A stretch of 64,000 nucleotides of DNA from Paratissierella segnis (GTDB lineage: Bacteria > Bacillota > Clostridia > Tissierellales > Tissierellaceae): contig NZ_JACRTG010000012.1 in NCBI RefSeq assembly GCF_014385195.1, forward strand, positions 1 through 64,000. The letters are read 5' to 3'. The translations under genes were made by a program, and so were the position numbers. Positions within the stretch are counted from its first letter, which is position 1; each line of letters starts with the position of its first letter. The notes below the pieces were generated by a model that was not told where the DNA came from, did no database searches, and worked only from the letters and a program-made list of their open reading frames with translations. This document shows positions 1 through 7,238 of this stretch, in pieces.

Positions 1-1
1 C

Positions 2-1084
2 TTCGGAGAAGAAGTAACCGAGACAGCAATAGAAATAGAAGGTTACAACAAGGTAGAACCAATAGAAGTAGCCATAGAGCTAGGAGTAGAAGGAAATGTA
101 ATTAACTTCTACTACACAGCTAGAACAGATATCAGTTACACTGTAAACTATCTAGAAAAAGGAACTAACAAAGTATTATCTCCAGCAAAAACTGTTGGTA
201 ATAAAACCTTCGGAGAAGAAGTAACCGAAACAGCAAAAACAATCTCTGGTTATATAGCATTAGATCCAACAAGTTTAACAATAGAACTTGGAGAAGAAGA
301 TAATGTAATAACCTTCTACTACAAAGCAAGACCATACAATCCACCGGATGATGATGACGATAATGAAAAGAGAAGGGATAGAGACGAAGTAGTAATCCTC
401 GACGAACCGGTTCCAATAGGCAAACCGGAATTAAACAAGGAAGATCACTTCCAATATATTCAAGGTTATCCGGACAACACAGTCAGACCAGAAGGCTTGA
501 TAACAAGAGAAGAAGTAGCAGCAGTATTCTATAGACTTCTAACAGAAAACTATAGAGAAAGCATCAAAACAAATGCTCACAACTTCGTAGACGTTAAATC
601 AAACAGATGGTCAAATAGACATATAGCCACATTGTCTAATGGAGAAATAATCACAGGTTATCCGAATGGAACCTTTAAACCCGGAAGCTTCATCACAAGA
701 GCAGAATTGGCAACCATAGCATCAAGATTTGATAACCTAAGTCCATTTGAAGCAGATAGTTTTTCGGATATAAAAGGACACTGGGCAAACAAATATATAA
801 ATTCCGCATCAAAGAAAGGCTGGGTAAAAGGCTATGAAGATGGAAGCTTTAAGCCGGATCAATATATCACAAGAGCAGAATTTGTAACCCTAGTAAATGC
901 AGTATTAGAAAGAAGAGTTCACAAAGATAATATATTACAAGATGCCAAGAAGTTCCCGGATCTTCTCGAGTCAAAATGGTACTATGAAGATATGCAAGAA
1001 GCAATCAATAGCCATTACTATGAAAGACTTGAAGATGAATTTGAAGAATGGAATGAAATATATTATCCGACATTAGATTTGTAA
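2..1084 (+). CDS. MucBP/SLH surface protein, 3' part only
   Basis: The frame is open from the left edge to the TAA at 1082-1084, so the gene starts upstream of the window. About 360 codons are visible. The N-terminal part holds the end of one MucBP-like repeat and a full second one (repeat DNA recurs at 2-28 and 209-235), each ending in FYYxAR/K. An acidic DDDDD linker follows, then three S-layer homology domains, recognisable by GYPDNTVRPEG..TREE, GYPNGTFKPGS..TRAE and GYEDGSFKPDQ..TRAE. SLH domains anchor proteins to pyruvylated cell-wall polymer, so this is an anchored, probably adhesive surface protein with C-terminal SLH anchors. An internal ATG at 497 lacks a convincing ribosome site and lies inside the protein. 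Confidence 0.9.
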   Translation, partial: FGEEVTETAIEIEGYNKVEPIEVAIELGVEGNVINFYYTARTDISYTVNYLEKGTNKVLSPAKTVGNKTFGEEVTETAKTISGYIALDPTSLTIELGEEDNVITFYYKARPYNPPDDDDDNEKRRDRDEVVILDEPVPIGKPELNKEDHFQYIQGYPDNTVRPEGLITREEVAAVFYRLLTENYRESIKTNAHNFVDVKSNRWSNRHIATLSNGEIITGYPNGTFKPGSFITRAELATIASRFDNLSPFEADSFSDIKGHWANKYINSASKKGWVKGYEDGSFKPDQYITRAEFVTLVNAVLERRVHKDNILQDAKKFPDLLESKWYYEDMQEAINSHYYERLEDEFEEWNEIYYPTLDL

Positions 1085-1327
1085 TTGGAATGTAATATTA
1101 TATAAGTGTCTTTTCTTGAATTAACAAATAAAAAAGTGTAAACTATAATTATTATGGTTTATACTTTTTTTACATAGTAGAGATCCTTCGTTTCACTCAA
1201 GGATGACATCAGCAGAAATTATTCTGCAAAGCTCAACCCTAGCAACTCTTCACTCTTAGTTCTTCACTCCTCGCTTTTCTTTCAATTGTGAATTGTGAAT
1301 TGTGAATTGAATTAAGTTGTGAATTGC
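1080..1327. repeat. Direct repeat copy A flanking the TA pair
   Basis: This stretch begins at the stop codon of the SLH gene and is nearly identical to 1948-2187. The copies differ by scattered substitutions and one gap of about 14 bp. Each copy holds a terminator hairpin, a fragment with GAGATCCTTCG and CAAGGATGAC, and GTGAATT heptads. The toxin-antitoxin pair lies exactly between the two copies, with a unit length of 868 bp. Confidence 0.9.
1130..1171 (+). terminator. Terminator after SLH gene
   Basis: An AAAAAAGTGTAAAC arm pairs with GTTTATACTTTTTT across an AT-rich loop and ends in a T run, about 45 bases after the SLH stop codon. It could work in both directions. Confidence 0.7.
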
Positions 1328-1338
1328 ACAAATATTTA

Positions 1339-1367
1339 TTGACACTGTAAATAAAATTTCATATAAT
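1339..1367 (+). promoter_or_regulatory. SigA-type promoter of the TA pair
   Basis: TTGACA (1339-1344), a 17-base spacer and TATAAT (1362-1367) form a consensus promoter 31 bases before the antitoxin ATG. It lies immediately after repeat copy A and is not part of the duplicated sequence. Confidence 0.85.
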
Positions 1368-1397
1368 AGAGATACTAAGAAACAAGGAGATGAGAAT

Positions 1398-1670
1398 ATG
1401 GCTCAGACAAATATAAACATTCGTATGGACGAAGACCTGAAAAAAGATTTCGATAAAATGTGTGGAGAGCTGGGTATAAATATGACCACAGCGTTTAATA
1501 TCTTTGCCAAAACGGTCGTTCGGCAGCGGGGCATTCCTTTCCCTGTCGCACTTGATACTCCAAATGCAGAAACGCTGGCAGCAATTGAGGATGTGAACAA
1601 ACGGCGGAATATGCGTGGGCCTTTTAACAGTGTTAAGGCGCTGATGGAGGACTTGAATGCTGACGATTAG
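1398..1670 (+). CDS. RelB/DinJ-family antitoxin
   Basis: The 90-residue protein has the ribbon-helix-helix N-terminus of RelB/DinJ antitoxins (NINIRMDEDLKKDF.. GINMTTAFNIFAK). This part should dimerise and bind the operator, and the C-terminal half should wrap the toxin. ATG 1398 follows AAGGAG at 1384-1389. It overlaps the downstream toxin gene by 14 bases, so translation is probably coupled. The pair should be autoregulated from the promoter at 1339. Its GC content is higher than that of the neighbouring genes and it sits between long direct repeats, which points to acquisition as a cassette. Confidence 0.9.
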   Translation: MAQTNINIRMDEDLKKDFDKMCGELGINMTTAFNIFAKTVVRQRGIPFPVALDTPNAETLAAIEDVNKRRNMRGPFNSVKALMEDLNADD

Positions 1671-1929
1671 TTATTCCACACGTTTTAAAAAAGATTACAA
1701 AATAATCAAAAAACGTGGATATGATATTGCTTTATTGGAAGAAGTGCTGGAGCTACTCTGCACTGAACAATTTCTACCGCAAAAATATCGTGACCATGAT
1801 CTAACAGGAAATTATGAAGGACATTGGGAGTGCCATATTTCTCCCGATTGGCTGCTTATCTATAAAATTGAAAAAGAAGAGCTATTGCTTGCTTTGACCA
1901 GAACAGGAACGCACAGCGATCTGTTTTAA
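1657..1929 (+). CDS. YafQ/RelE-family mRNA interferase toxin
   Basis: The 90-residue protein is the toxin partner of the RelB-like antitoxin. YafQ-family toxins bind ribosomes and cut mRNA in the A site. The YafQ signature is clear: DHDLTGNYEGHWECHISPDWLLIY, then LTRTGTHSDLF. His60, Asp64, His86 and Phe90 correspond to catalytic residues of E. coli YafQ (His63, Asp67, His87, Phe91). GGAGG at 1646-1650 inside the antitoxin gene serves the ATG at 1657. The active-site residues look intact. Confidence 0.9.
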   Translation: MLTISYSTRFKKDYKIIKKRGYDIALLEEVLELLCTEQFLPQKYRDHDLTGNYEGHWECHISPDWLLIYKIEKEELLLALTRTGTHSDLF

Positions 1930-1947
1930 GGTATCCGGCATTTAATA

Positions 1948-2187
1948 TGTAATTGGAATGTAATATTATATAAGTGTCTTTTCTTGAATTAACAAATAAA
2001 AAAGTGTAAACTATAATTATTATGGGTTACACTTTTTTTTACATAGTAGAGATCCTTTGTTTCACTCAAGGATGACAACAGCAGAAATTATTCTGCAAAG
2101 CTCAACCCTAGCAACTCTTCACTCCTCACTTTTCTTTCAATTGTGAATTGTGAACTGTGCATTGTGAATTGAATTAAGTTGTGAATT
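1948..2187. repeat. Direct repeat copy B flanking the TA pair
   Basis: Second copy of the sequence at 1080-1327, beginning 18 bases after the toxin stop codon. It carries the same terminator, palindromic fragment and heptads, and ends in a longer run of GTGAATT units. Confidence 0.9.
1997..2040 (+). terminator. Terminator after the TA pair (within copy B)
   Basis: The GTGTAAAC arm pairs with GGTTACAC across TATAATTATTAT and is followed by eight or more T. It is the equivalent of the hairpin at 1130. Confidence 0.7.
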
Positions 2188-2270
2188 GTGAACTGTGAAT
2201 TGTGAATTGAATTAAGTTGTGAACTGTGAATTATGAATTGAATTAAGTTGTGAATCATGAATTATGAATT
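2141..2270. repeat. GTGAATT heptad repeat run
   Basis: About 130 bases made almost wholly of GTGAATT, GTGAACT and GTGCATT heptads, interrupted three times by GAATTAAGTT. The gap 1930-2292 holds only repeat copy B and this run. The last units contain the ATG at 2257 that spuriously extends the next reading frame. Confidence 0.9.
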
Positions 2271-2292
2271 GAATAAGAAAGGACATAAAAAA

Positions 2293-4185
2293 ATGATATA
2301 TTCATTATTATTAACATTAAAATTTATACTTTATACAAATTTAATAAAAGTAGAATACAACAGAATATCAATAATAATAACCAGTAGCTTAATATCCGCA
2401 CTAATACTATCCTTAATATATAGATCAAAATCAAAACACAAAAGCAGAAATTCTCTCATATTCTATTCCGTAGTATCCATACTAATGCTGGGAAATGCCA
2501 CATATTTTGCGCATTTTAACAATTTATTATCCGTAAAATTGATACCGCAAATTCCACAACTAAAAACTGTAGGAGAAAATCTAAAGATATTATTGGACAT
2601 GAAGAAACTTCTATTGATAACCGATATACCAATCATAATAGCGTATAGATTCTTCACAAGGTCAAAGGCAAGGGCGAAAGACCCTATCCACCCGCTTCAT
2701 AGATCCCATTCCAATGTCAATCTGTTCAATGTAGGGGCCCGCCCACAGGGATTTTCGATTTCATCAATTATCAATTTTATTCGTCGTCCGATAGTATTGG
2801 GCGTAGCCGTAATAGCTCTGTTTGCCATCTTCAATATAAATGGAACAATAAACACGATTAAGACACAAGAGCTATTTACCTATCATCTGCTTGATATAAA
2901 GAATACCATAATAAAAGATGAAAAAGCAGAAGCAGACGGAATCCTGACCAAAGCGGATATAGAAGATTTAAAATCCAGAGCAAGTCTAAAAGAAGGGAAT
3001 TTGACAGGCATAGGAAAAGGCAAAAACTTAATAGTATTACAAGTAGAAGCATTTCAAAACTTTGCAGTAGGATTAACATACGATGGGCAGGAGATTACGC
3101 CAAATATCAACAAATTAATAGAAGATAAGTCGTCAATTTACTACAACAACTATCATCAAATGCTGGGAAGGGGCAATACATCCGATGCAGAATTTGTTTC
3201 CCAAAATTCTCTTTACCCTTCCATGGAAGAACCAACCTATACACAATATGCTCACAATACCTATTATGGATTGCCATGGCTGTTAAGGGACAATGGCTAC
3301 AATGCATGGGTATTTCATGGATATAAGGCAGATTATTGGAATAGAGAAGAAGCCTACGTAAATCAAGGATTTCAAAGATTTATATCAGAAAAAGACTTTA
3401 CCTTTGATGATATTATAGGATTCGGACTCAAAGACGAAGATTTCTTTGACCAATCCATCCACTATCTCAAAGAACTGGATAAAAAAGATGAAAATCCATT
3501 TTACGCATTTATGATAACACTATCAAGCCATACACCATTTTTGATGCCTGAAGAATATCAAACATTAAAAATAAGAGAAGAACACAAGGACACCATGCTG
3601 GGAAATTATCTGCAAGCAATACACTATACAGACAAAGAAATAGGAAGATTTATAGAAAGTTTAAAAAAAGAAGGACTATATGACGACACCGTAATCGCCA
3701 TATATGGGGATCATTTTGCAGTCCTTTCCACAGACGAAAATGAACAGCCGATAATGTCAGATTTATTAGGCGAAAGATATGATTTTGACAGTATGATGAA
3801 TATTCCTCTCATAATCCATGTACCGGGAGAGGATATCCACGAAATAAATACAACATTAGGAAGCCAATTGGACTTTTATCCTACTATAGCAAATATAATG
3901 GGATATAACAATGAAAAGGGACTTGTATTTGGCCGAGACTTAAATAACACAGAAGAAAACTATGTATTTCCTCAAACCTATATGCTGAAAGGTTCTGTAA
4001 TCACGGATACATCTGTACTTGAAATCTCAAGAGACGGAATCTTTGAACACAGCAGAGCATATGATAGAGAGACCAGAAAAGAAATAGATATAAACCAATT
4101 CAAAGCCCTAAGCAAAAAAGCAGAAGAAGAAATCAACAAAGGGCACTATATATTGAAACATGACACGCTTAAAGAGCTAAAATAA
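2293..4185 (+). CDS. ltaS: Lipoteichoic acid synthase family protein
   Basis: A membrane sulfatase-fold enzyme expected to polymerise glycerol phosphate from phosphatidylglycerol onto a lipid anchor outside the membrane. From the ATG at 2293, Glu252, Thr296 (GRGNTSDAEF), His413 (SSHTPF) and Asp473/His474 (YGDH) match the metal and nucleophile residues of S. aureus LtaS (255, 300, 416, 475, 476). Four or five membrane segments precede the extracellular domain. I prefer 2293 to 2257 because AAAGGA lies about ten bases before it and the twelve extra residues would be encoded by heptad repeat. Odd point: codons around 2660-2800 are GC-rich and use CGT/CGG arginines, unlike the AGA-rich remainder, suggesting an inserted segment between membrane helices. 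Confidence 0.9.
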   Translation: MIYSLLLTLKFILYTNLIKVEYNRISIIITSSLISALILSLIYRSKSKHKSRNSLIFYSVVSILMLGNATYFAHFNNLLSVKLIPQIPQLKTVGENLKILLDMKKLLLITDIPIIIAYRFFTRSKARAKDPIHPLHRSHSNVNLFNVGARPQGFSISSIINFIRRPIVLGVAVIALFAIFNINGTINTIKTQELFTYHLLDIKNTIIKDEKAEADGILTKADIEDLKSRASLKEGNLTGIGKGKNLIVLQVEAFQNFAVGLTYDGQEITPNINKLIEDKSSIYYNNYHQMLGRGNTSDAEFVSQNSLYPSMEEPTYTQYAHNTYYGLPWLLRDNGYNAWVFHGYKADYWNREEAYVNQGFQRFISEKDFTFDDIIGFGLKDEDFFDQSIHYLKELDKKDENPFYAFMITLSSHTPFLMPEEYQTLKIREEHKDTMLGNYLQAIHYTDKEIGRFIESLKKEGLYDDTVIAIYGDHFAVLSTDENEQPIMSDLLGERYDFDSMMNIPLIIHVPGEDIHEINTTLGSQLDFYPTIANIMGYNNEKGLVFGRDLNNTEENYVFPQTYMLKGSVITDTSVLEISRDGIFEHSRAYDRETRKEIDINQFKALSKKAEEEINKGHYILKHDTLKELK

Positions 4186-4364
4186 AATGTGAATTGCCTT
4201 ATGTCATCTCGACCGAAGTGGAGAGATTCCCGGTTTTAGCGAAGCTGTCATCCTGAACTAGCAGTATAAGCATTACAATTGAAGGATCTCCTCCTTTAGA
4301 CCTCAAAGCTCGAACCTAGGAACTCTTCACTCTTAGTTCTTAACTCTTAGCTATCTTAAAACCG
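4186..4364. other. Intergenic, interspersed repeat fragments
   Basis: No gene is visible. The stretch holds pieces of the repeats seen elsewhere: GTCATCCTGAACT, GGATCTCCTCC and a run of ACTCTTCACTCTTAG type. I see no clear promoter or terminator directly after the synthase gene. Confidence 0.7.
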
Positions 4365-4530
4365 GAGATCCTTCGCTTTATGCTCACCCTTAGAATGCAA
4401 AGGGTACACGGCAGGATGACGTAAGCAGTAATCTTGAGAGACTATAAAGGCAGAATAATCACTGCTGGATGTCATTCTGGAACGCAGTGAAGAATCTCCT
4501 CTTTACAGACCCTAAAGCTCGACCCCAGCA
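4365..4530. repeat. Composite palindromic repeat, copy 1
   Basis: About 165 bases running from GAGATCCTTCG through CAGGATGACGTAAGCAG to GGATGTCATTCTGGAACG and GAAGAATCTCC. The outer arms (GAGATCCTTC and GAAGAATCTC) and the inner GGATGAC/GTCATTC arms are complementary, so the whole unit can fold. A second copy is at 60079-60240, and half-copies are at 59271-59463 and 1180-1210. Confidence 0.85.
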
Positions 4531-4675
4531 ATTGTGCATTGTGAACTGTGAATTGTGAATTGTCTTTCTAATTGTGCATTGTGAACTGTGAATTGTGAAT
4601 TGTCTTTCTAATTGTGCATTGTGAACTGTGAATTGTGAATTGTTTTTCTAATTGTGCATTGTGAATTGTGAATTG
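4531..4675. repeat. 40-bp tandem repeat, 3.6 units
   Basis: Units of 40 bp start at 4531, 4571 and 4611 with at most one difference, followed by a partial unit to 4675. Each unit is heptads (GTGCATT, GTGAACT, GTGAATT) plus TGTCTTTCTA. It ends directly before the protease gene's ribosome binding site. Confidence 0.9.
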
Positions 4676-4693
4676 AAATCGGAGGTAATATAA

Positions 4694-5815
4694 ATGAAAT
4701 ATAAATCAAAAAAATTAGCAATCCTAACGTTAATAATAGCCTTATTAATCCCAAATATCTCAGCAGCCGCCACTCCCACTCCTCAAACCCAAGAAAGAGA
4801 TCCGGACCTTCTATTTTTTGTAGATGTGTTCCAATACATAAAGGGACAATATCCATTTGAAATAGAAGATAAAGAGCTGATGGAAGGAGCATTAAAAGGA
4901 ATGCTTCAAAGCGTCGACCCATACAGTGACTACTATACACCCGAGGAAGCCGCAGAACTCTACAAAGACATGCTAGGAGTATTTTCAGGTATAGGAGTAT
5001 ATATAGAAGAAAAAGATTCTTACATCAATATCATAGAAGTAATAAAAAACTCCCCAGCAGAAAAAGCAGGATTAAAAGAAGGAGACTTGATAGTATCCAT
5101 AGATGATACAGACACAAAAGATATCCAATTAAACCAAGCATCAAAACTTATCAAAGGACCAATAGGCACAAAAGTCAAACTAGGAATAAAAAGAGAATCC
5201 AAAAGTCTACCTATATATATAGAAGTAATTAGAGATACGGTCAATGAAAATCCCGTAAAATATGAAATCATAGAAGACAATATAGGCTATATAAGACTAT
5301 CCGAGTTTTCCGGGAACTCCGCAAAAGCAATGAAAAATGCATTGGCTTCAATGGATAAGCAAGGTATCACAAATATCATATTGGACTTAAGAAACAATCC
5401 CGGTGGACTATTAGATCAAGTAGTAGCTATAGCCAAAGACTTTATACCAAAAGGACCCATAGTCCATATACAAGAAAAGAACAAAGAACCAGTAACCTAT
5501 ATCTCAACCTTAGAGAAACCGAAATATAAACTAGTACTATTAGTAAATGAAAACAGTGCATCAGCATCAGAAATCTTGGCGGGAGCAGTAAAAGATACAA
5601 AAAGCGGCACTATAATAGGAAAGAAAACCTTCGGAAAAGGAATAGTACAAAGCATGAGACCTGCACAAACAGGAGGAATCATCAAACTAACCTCCGCCGT
5701 CTACCTAACCCCAAACAAAACCTACATTCACGGAAACGGCATAGAACCCGACATAGAAATTGAAAACAAAAAAGACGAAGATACACAACTTAAAACTGCA
5801 ATTAAGCAGTTTTAA
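4694..5815 (+). CDS. ctpA: S41 carboxy-terminal processing protease
   Basis: A secreted or membrane-anchored serine protease of the CtpA/CtpB/Tsp type (373 aa), which trims the C-termini of envelope proteins. A signal peptide or anchor covers residues 1-27 (KKLAILTLIIALLIPNISA). A PDZ domain follows at roughly 90-170 (GVFSGIGVYIEEK.. SPAEKAGLKEGDLIVSIDD), then the S41 core with LDLRNNPGG, the serine motif SASASE at 288-293 and catalytic Lys315 in KTFGKG. ATG 4694 follows GGAGGT. The N-terminal helix region (DPYSDYYTPEEA) is also typical. The gene is flanked by repeats on both sides, so it is probably transcribed alone. Confidence 0.92.
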   Translation: MKYKSKKLAILTLIIALLIPNISAAATPTPQTQERDPDLLFFVDVFQYIKGQYPFEIEDKELMEGALKGMLQSVDPYSDYYTPEEAAELYKDMLGVFSGIGVYIEEKDSYINIIEVIKNSPAEKAGLKEGDLIVSIDDTDTKDIQLNQASKLIKGPIGTKVKLGIKRESKSLPIYIEVIRDTVNENPVKYEIIEDNIGYIRLSEFSGNSAKAMKNALASMDKQGITNIILDLRNNPGGLLDQVVAIAKDFIPKGPIVHIQEKNKEPVTYISTLEKPKYKLVLLVNENSASASEILAGAVKDTKSGTIIGKKTFGKGIVQSMRPAQTGGIIKLTSAVYLTPNKTYIHGNGIEPDIEIENKKDEDTQLKTAIKQF

Positions 5816-5846
5816 GTAATTCACAGTTCACAAATCACAATTCACA

Positions 5847-6269
5847 ATGAAAGGCGTGAGAAGAATTACAGAAAATGTAATAGAAACAAAATCATATAAT
5901 TTTGCAATTGATGTAATAAATACTTATAAGAAATTGCAAGAAGATAAGGAATTTATATTATCTAAACAATTTTTAAGATCAGGGACAAGCATAGGTGCTA
6001 ATGTCATGGAAGCGTTAAGAGCCAACAGCAGGAAGGATTTTTTATTTAAAATGAATATAGCACTAAAGGAAGCAAATGAAACAGAATATTGGATTAAATT
6101 ATTAATTGATACTGGGTATTTAAAAGGGGACTCATATATTGAATTAATTTCTGATTGTAAAGAAATTTGTCGAATATTAAATGCTATAGTGAGATCAACA
6201 AGAGAAAACAACCCAGATTATATTAAAGAAGACGAGGAAAGTTATATTGATTGGTCCTTAATTGAATAA
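5847..6269 (+). CDS. Four-helix-bundle protein (S23/IVS family)
   Basis: The 140-residue protein belongs to the small helical family known from intervening sequences in 23S rRNA and from stand-alone genes. Recognisable motifs are SYNFAIDVINTYK, FLRSGTSIGANVMEA and DFLFKMNIALKEANETEYWIKLL. Its biochemical role is unknown; family structures form pentameric helical bundles. The ATG lies at the end of a reverse-complement heptad run (5817-5846) and has only a weak ribosome site. A GTG at 5856 is an alternative start. It stands alone between repeats and is not in an rRNA operon here. Confidence 0.8.
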   Translation: MKGVRRITENVIETKSYNFAIDVINTYKKLQEDKEFILSKQFLRSGTSIGANVMEALRANSRKDFLFKMNIALKEANETEYWIKLLIDTGYLKGDSYIELISDCKEICRILNAIVRSTRENNPDYIKEDEESYIDWSLIE

Positions 6270-6284
6270 CTCTCTTTTAAGGTT

Positions 6285-6930
6285 TTAATGTTTTAATCTT
6301 TTAATTGTGAATTGTGAACTGTGAATTGCAGTGTAGGTTACCCCTCATTTAATACCCCAAAGCTTAACCCTAAAGGTTTTTAATGTTTTAATCTTTCAAT
6401 TGTGCATTGTGAACTGTGAATTGTGAATTGTCTTTTTAATTGTGAATTGCAGTGTAGGTTACCCCTCATTTAATACCCCAAAGCTTAACCCTAAAGGTTT
6501 TTAATGTTTTAATATTTTAATTGTGAATTGTGAACTGTGAATTGTGAATTGTCTTTTCAATTGTGAATTGTGAATTGTGAATTGTGAATTGTCTTTTCAA
6601 TTGTGAATTGTGAACTGTGAATTGTGAATTGTCTTTTCAATTGTGAATTGCAGTGTAGGTTACCCCTCATTTAATACCCCAAAGCTTAACCCTAAAGGTT
6701 TTTAATGTTTTAATCTTCTAATTGTGCATTGTGAACTGTGAATTGTGAATTGTCTTTTCAATTGTGCATTGTGAACTGTGAATTGTGAATTGCAATGTAG
6801 GTTACCCCTCATTTAATACTCCCAGCCTCAACCCTAAAGGTTTTTAATGTTTTAATCTTTTAATTGTGAATTGTGAACTGTGAATTGTGAATTGTCTTTT
6901 CAATTGTGAACTGTGAATTGTGAATTGCAA
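6285..6930. repeat. Interspersed array: heptads plus four 68-bp units
   Basis: The gap upstream of the S-layer gene contains four copies of a unit of about 68 bp starting AGTGTAGGTTACCCCTCATT and ending near TTTTTAATGTTTTAAT (about 6329-6397, 6449-6516, 6650-6717 and a diverged copy at 6794-6862). They alternate with GTGAATT heptad blocks. The unit carries CCCTAAAGGTTTTT. No gene is visible here. Confidence 0.85.
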
Positions 6931-7068
6931 TACTTTGTAACACACAAGTATTGTATTTGTAACATAACTGTAATGGTAATCTGACTTATTCTCGTATATA
7001 ATGATTTTAGAACGAATTTGAAATATACATTTTCTATATTACAAATTCATTACATTAACATCAATTGC

Positions 7069-7097
7069 TTGATTTAGAAAGTTTCTGATGTTATAAT
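7069..7097 (+). promoter_or_regulatory. Promoter of the S-layer gene
   Basis: TTGATT (7069-7074), a 17-base spacer and TATAAT (7092-7097). The transcript would have a leader of about 135 bases, with an imperfect hairpin near 7154-7183, ending in AAGGAGGG at 7223-7230. Long stable leaders are known for S-layer mRNAs. That role here is inferred. Confidence 0.65.
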
Positions 7098-7238
7098 ACA
7101 AAATAGGATATTTGGTAGTAAATTACATATTTGCTACTCAAATCCACATTTGGGTCAGGCGTTTAAGAAGGAAAACTTCTGACTTAAAGATTACATTCCT
7201 TCAGGAAAAATTATAATTTTATAAGGAGGGTTTTATAA

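Noticed and set aside
165..416. Leucine-rich minus-strand frame over the MucBP repeats
   Set aside because: Antisense shadow of the repetitive, glutamate-rich surface protein gene.
5817..5846. Reverse heptad run as terminator of the protease gene
   Set aside because: It has no hairpin with a T run; the complementarity is to the distant forward heptads, not within the run.
6285..6930. Regularly alternating repeats as a CRISPR array
   Set aside because: The segments between units are themselves repeated heptads, unit spacing varies, and no cas genes are in the window.
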